Below are positions 5,387 through 8,677 of a stretch of DNA of 8,677 nucleotides, piece after piece. The notes under the pieces are model-generated. The model was not told the DNA's origin. It searched no databases and saw only the letters and a list, made by a program, of their open reading frames with translations. The position numbers and the translations under genes were made by a program. The DNA is from a bacterium (GTDB taxonomy: Bacteria > Bacillota_I > Bacilli_A > RF39 > UBA660), in NCBI GenBank assembly GCA_029007415.1, contig JAQXHT010000053.1, forward strand, positions 1 to 8,677, written 5' to 3'. The stretch's first letter is position 1, and each line of letters starts with the position of its first letter.

Positions 5387-7513
5387 CTAGCTTAGCGGTA
5401 TTAAAGAAAGTGCTACTTTTTGTTTATCTTTATCAACATCACAAACATACACCGTTACAATATCACCAACATTAACAACTTCTTTTGGATCTTTAACGAA
5501 AGTCTTAGCCATTTTCGAAATATGTACTAAACCATCATCATGTAGTCCAATATCTACGAATGCCCCAAAACTAGTAACATTTCTAACTGTTCCTTGTAAT
5601 TCCATACCAACCTTTAAATCTTTAAGTTCTAGAATATCACTCTTTAAAATAGGGGCTTCTAAACTATCTCTTGGATCAAGTCCTGGCGTACTTAATTCTT
5701 TAATAATATCCTCAATTGTAAAAGTATCACTTTCTAACTTCGTACTTAGCTCTTTAACATTAGCTTTACTTAAAACATCCTTAAAAGTTGTATTATTAAT
5801 ATCCTTAATATCTAAGTTTAATTCTTTTAACAACCTATTCGTCAACTCATATGACTCTGGATGTATTCCCGTATTATCTAAAGGGTTAGCGCCCTTAACT
5901 CGTAAAAACCCTACTGCTTGTTCATAAACTTTATCACTAATTCCCTTAACATTCTTTAAATCTTCCCGACTAGTAAAAGCTCTCTCTTCCTTAGCTTTAT
6001 AAATTTTTTCAATAACACTCTTCGTTAAGCCTGATATATATTTCAAAATAGACTTTGACGCTGTATTGACATTAACTCCCACTTCATTTACAACCTTAGA
6101 AACTGTAAAATCTAATGATTCATTAAGTTCTTTTTGATTAACATCATGTTGATATTCCCCAATACCTATTGATTTAGGATCAATTTTAACTAACTCCGAA
6201 AGAGGATCTTGAATCCGACGCCCAATTGACACTGCACTACGTTTTTCAACTGTTAAATCAGGAAATTCTTCTTTAGCTAAAGAACTTGCTGAATATACAC
6301 TAGCACCTGCTTCACTAACAATAACATACTTAACTTTACTACCCTTAATAACCTCACTAACAAACTTTTCGCTTTCCCGCGAAGCAGTACCATTACCTAT
6401 CGCAATTAAATCAATATTATATTTATCAATTAATTCTAGCATTTTCTTCGCACTGCCCGCTTTATCATTGTGCGGTTCATGAGGATATATAACGGCAATT
6501 TCAAGTAAAGCCCCACTATAATCTAAAACTGCTAACTTACATCCTGTTCTAAAAGCGGGATCAAACCCTAAAACTCTTGAATTCTTAACCGGCCTTGTTA
6601 AAAGAAGATTTTCTAAATTAGCTTGGAACGTTTCAATCGCTTTCTTACTTGCATTATCCGTTAATTCACTTCTAATCTCTCTTTCAATACTAGGCATAAT
6701 AAGTCTTTTTAATGAATCCTTAATACATGATTTTATTATATCAACAACATAAGATTCTTTATTTTTAATCCATTTATTCTCTTGATTAGCTTGAATATAA
6801 TCTAAATCATACTCTAATCCTACACTAAGTATTTTCTTTTCTTCTCCTCTATTCATAGCCAAAATATGAAAATGCTTTGCATACTTTATTCTCTCACTAA
6901 AATTATAATACATTTCATATAGTTTATTTTCATCTACTGCCTTTGGCTTTAACTTTGAAGTTATTAAACCATTATTATAAACATAATTTCTTATATACTT
7001 TCTAGTATTTGCATTATCACTTATCCATTCAGCAATAATATAAGAAGCTCCCTCTAAAGCCTTATCTACATCCATATTATAACCACTTGCTAAAGCCTCT
7101 ATACTTCCTTTAATAGGAAAAGCCATAATTTTTTTAGCTAAAGGCTCTAACCCCGCTTTAATTGCCTCCGTAGCTTTAGTTTTCTTCTTTTCTTTATATG
7201 GTCTATAAACATCTTCAATTTCCGTTAACTTACTACAAGCAAGAACACTATTTCTTATCTCTTCAGTAAGAAGACCTTTCTCATCAATTAATCTTATAAC
7301 ATCTTCTTTACGTTTTAATAAATTCTCTTGATATTTATATTGTTCTTCTATTGCTCTTATTTGATCTTCATTGAGATTTCCCGTACGTTCTTTTCTATAT
7401 CTTGCTATAAAAGGTATAGTTGCCCCTTCACTAAGTAAGCTTAATACTTCTTCTATTTGTTTAGTACTAATTTTCAAAGTACTAGCTAATTGTTCTATTA
7501 TGTTATTATTCAT
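5387..7513 (-). CDS. tex: Tex-family S1 RNA-binding protein
   Basis: Tex proteins are conserved cytoplasmic nucleic-acid-binding proteins linked to transcription and RNA processing; the exact bacterial role is not settled. I choose the ATG at 7513 (708 aa), with AGAGAGG 7 bases upstream. A GTG at 7534 extends the frame by 7 codons but lies at the predicted transcription start. Numbered from that GTG, the N-terminal helical Tex region has EGATIPFIARYRKERTG (36-52) and RPYKEKKKTKAT (111-122). A YqgF/RNase H-like domain follows with VLGFDPAFRTGCK (321-333) and GNGTASRE (380-387). Then come SIGRRIQDPLSELVKIDPKS (436-455), helix-hairpin-helix repeats (about 485-545, with DLKNVKGIS) and the C-terminal S1 domain (about 641-712, with GTVRNVTSFGAFVDIG). 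Length and domain order are typical. It heads the tex-asnB transcription unit. Confidence 0.96.
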   Translation of the reverse strand: MNNNIIEQLASTLKISTKQIEEVLSLLSEGATIPFIARYRKERTGNLNEDQIRAIEEQYKYQENLLKRKEDVIRLIDEKGLLTEEIRNSVLACSKLTEIEDVYRPYKEKKKTKATEAIKAGLEPLAKKIMAFPIKGSIEALASGYNMDVDKALEGASYIIAEWISDNANTRKYIRNYVYNNGLITSKLKPKAVDENKLYEMYYNFSERIKYAKHFHILAMNRGEEKKILSVGLEYDLDYIQANQENKWIKNKESYVVDIIKSCIKDSLKRLIMPSIEREIRSELTDNASKKAIETFQANLENLLLTRPVKNSRVLGFDPAFRTGCKLAVLDYSGALLEIAVIYPHEPHNDKAGSAKKMLELIDKYNIDLIAIGNGTASRESEKFVSEVIKGSKVKYVIVSEAGASVYSASSLAKEEFPDLTVEKRSAVSIGRRIQDPLSELVKIDPKSIGIGEYQHDVNQKELNESLDFTVSKVVNEVGVNVNTASKSILKYISGLTKSVIEKIYKAKEERAFTSREDLKNVKGISDKVYEQAVGFLRVKGANPLDNTGIHPESYELTNRLLKELNLDIKDINNTTFKDVLSKANVKELSTKLESDTFTIEDIIKELSTPGLDPRDSLEAPILKSDILELKDLKVGMELQGTVRNVTSFGAFVDIGLHDDGLVHISKMAKTFVKDPKEVVNVGDIVTVYVCDVDKDKQKVALSLIPLS

Positions 7514-7520
7514 TCTTTTA

Positions 7521-7527
7521 CCTCTCT
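7521..7527 (-). promoter_or_regulatory. Ribosome binding site that decides the tex start
   Basis: AGAGAGG lies 7 bases before the ATG at 7513. Together with the predicted transcription start near 7533, it argues against the in-frame GTG at 7534. Confidence 0.75.
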
Positions 7528-7539
7528 TACACACAATTA

Positions 7540-7568
7540 ATTATATTAAAAAAAGACCTTCAGGTCAA
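7540..7568 (-). promoter_or_regulatory. Sigma-A type promoter of tex-asnB, inside the upstream terminator
   Basis: On the minus strand TTGACC (7568-7563), a spacer of exactly 17 bases and a perfect TATAAT (7545-7540) form a near-consensus housekeeping promoter. The -35 box shares GACC with the terminator stem, and the terminator U-run is the spacer. The predicted start near 7533 leaves a leader of about 20 bases before the tex ATG. Confidence 0.85.
7548..7566 (-). terminator. Intrinsic terminator of the glycine-rich protein gene
   Basis: On the minus strand GACC (7566-7563), loop TGAA and GGTC (7558-7555) form a short stem, followed by seven T (7554-7548). It starts about 19 bases after the TAA of the upstream gene. 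The stem is short, so termination may be incomplete, and it overlaps the tex promoter. Confidence 0.65.
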
Positions 7569-7585
7569 TTTTAGTTTTATATTAT

Positions 7586-8677
7586 TTATTCTATATATGT
7601 TATTCTAGCGTAGCCATTGCCTTTTTTGGCACAGTTTTCAGTTGGGGTTTCTTCAGCACAAGTTGTAGACACTGTCTTAGTGATTTCTTCACTACTTTCT
7701 GTACAATTATAACAATACATAGTTTTATCAGTTAATAATGAATTTCCAATGTAGCCAGAGCCACCAGCACCATTTATTCCAAAAGCTCCTGCACCACCAT
7801 AGAATCCTGCACCACCACCAGAACAATTTGTATCATGTGATACTCTACAGCTACCACCATAGCCAAATCCACCTATTTTATATCCTGTTCCAGCCGCTAC
7901 TTGAGTGCCACCATAGGCTTTTTTATACTCACTACCAGTTCTATCCGCTCCATTATTTCCTTGAAATCCACCGCCTGAAGCCCCATTTAATCCACTATAA
8001 GCACCACCACCGCCACCGGCTACTATCAAAATTTTATCCTTATCATTATTTAAATTTGATAATAATCCAGATATGGTAGCTGCATGAGTGGCACCACCTC
8101 CAGCTCCCCATTGTTCCTTGGTAGCATCCTGACTAGTACCACCGCCATTATATCCGCCTTCACAATAGGAACCATTTCCTATATCATTACATTTTTTTAG
8201 ATCAGTTGAACCAACATTTATATAGATATCCTCATTTAAGTTTAAATTTAAAATGCCACTTGAGTATCCGCCGGCTCCACCTGATGTTTCATTCGAAAAA
8301 GCTCCACCTTGGGCTCCCCATACTTCGATTTTATAAGTTCCTGTTTTGGGCACTGTAAATACTTGTTCTGTACCTGTATAATCAAAATTAAATTGTATTT
8401 TTTCTTTAAAAAATACACTACATTTAATCTTTTTTGTAGCATTTTCTATTGTTATTGCCCATTTATCATTATCCCAAGTACCAACTGCCCCATTATCACA
8501 GACAATCTTATCAATCACATAACCATCATTCTTACCAGGAATCTCATTAGACCATTCACCATCAATATAACTAGCAATAAAATAATCATTCTTAATAAAA
8601 GGCTTAACAGTTGTTTCATACATAGTAATTTCATTACTACTACTAAATTTTGAATATGTAAAATAAATAATAGATAT
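7586..8677 (-). CDS. Glycine-rich surface protein, 5' end cut off by the window edge
   Basis: The first in-frame ATG (8623) would give 345 aa. It has no ribosome binding site, and the frame stays open for 18 more codons to the edge. Those residues (ISIIYFTYSKF, then a Ser/Asn stretch) look like the end of a membrane anchor, so the true start lies outside. Numbered from that ATG: a small domain (about 35-72) with GTWDNDKW between Cys42 and Cys68; a beta segment with FTVPKTGTYKIEVWGAQGG (89-107); a long glycine-rich region (about 107-292) with many GG blocks, including GGGGG at 203-207; and a tail ending GNGYARITYI. The layout resembles the glycine-rich (ALK-like, Gly_rich) domain proteins of low-GC gut bacteria, from memory. 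Ten cysteines fall in five close pairs, which fits an exported protein. Function unknown; adhesion or surface display is a guess. Confidence 0.8.
   Translation of the reverse strand: MSIIYFTYSKFSSSNEITMYETTVKPFIKNDYFIASYIDGEWSNEIPGKNDGYVIDKIVCDNGAVGTWDNDKWAITIENATKKIKCSVFFKEKIQFNFDYTGTEQVFTVPKTGTYKIEVWGAQGGAFSNETSGGAGGYSSGILNLNLNEDIYINVGSTDLKKCNDIGNGSYCEGGYNGGGTSQDATKEQWGAGGGATHAATISGLLSNLNNDKDKILIVAGGGGGAYSGLNGASGGGFQGNNGADRTGSEYKKAYGGTQVAAGTGYKIGGFGYGGSCRVSHDTNCSGGGAGFYGGAGAFGINGAGGSGYIGNSLLTDKTMYCYNCTESSEEITKTVSTTCAEETPTENCAKKGNGYARITYIE

Noticed and set aside
7514..7534. GTG start for tex at 7534
   Set aside because: It lies at the predicted transcription start and has no ribosome binding site; the ATG at 7513 has both the site and a typical Tex N-terminus.
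7738..8079. His-rich plus-strand frame
   Set aside because: It is the complement of glycine codons (ACC and CCA runs read in another frame) of the glycine-rich gene.
7740..8320. Tandem repeat or CRISPR-like array suggested by recurring ACCACC blocks
   Set aside because: The blocks are irregularly spaced glycine codons within one open frame, with no constant repeat unit or spacers.
8248..8653. Two further frames over the glycine-rich gene (64 codons minus, 114 codons plus)
   Set aside because: Both overlap the recognisable surface protein in other frames and show no family features.

Overview
The window is a strongly AT-rich chromosomal segment from a low-GC Gram-positive bacterium of the Bacilli/Clostridia type. 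This rests on base composition, AGGAGG-like ribosome binding sites, sigma-A-type promoters, U-tailed terminators and the gene families. MurE carries the DNPR motif of the meso-diaminopimelate-adding enzyme, so the cell makes a DAP-type peptidoglycan and is not a wall-less mollicute. The glycine-rich surface protein at the right edge resembles proteins I associate with uncultured gut Firmicutes. That placement is an impression, not something the sequence proves.

Everything I can support lies on the minus strand, so transcription runs from right to left. Order of transcription: (1) a glycine-rich, cysteine-paired, probably membrane-anchored surface protein whose 5' end is cut off by the right edge (7586-8677), with a short terminator; (2) tex, a Tex-family S1 RNA-binding protein, with a consensus promoter whose -35 box lies inside the preceding terminator; (3) asnB, a glutamine-dependent asparagine synthase-type amidotransferase, 24 bases after tex and probably in the same operon, with a terminator hairpin that overlaps its stop codon; (4) murE, with its own probable promoter and an 8-bp palindrome upstream; (5) a tRNA-Gly(UCC) gene with its own promoter; (6) a terminator, followed directly by a group II intron of class IIC type (about 1-1883) encoding a reverse transcriptase/maturase. 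The intron 3' end lies at, or a few bases beyond, the left edge.

The main genes are conserved housekeeping functions: RNA-linked processes (tex), amidation (asnB), cell wall synthesis (murE) and translation (tRNA-Gly). Because asnB-type enzymes of some Gram-positive bacteria amidate the DAP residue that MurE installs, the asnB/murE adjacency may have a functional meaning. The accessory element is the intron, which follows the known habit of class IIC introns of inserting just after an intrinsic terminator. I see no CRISPR array, prophage, defence system or clear new system here. The points most worth checking are the intron target site, the promoter embedded in a terminator, the possible asnB/murE link and the truncated surface protein.
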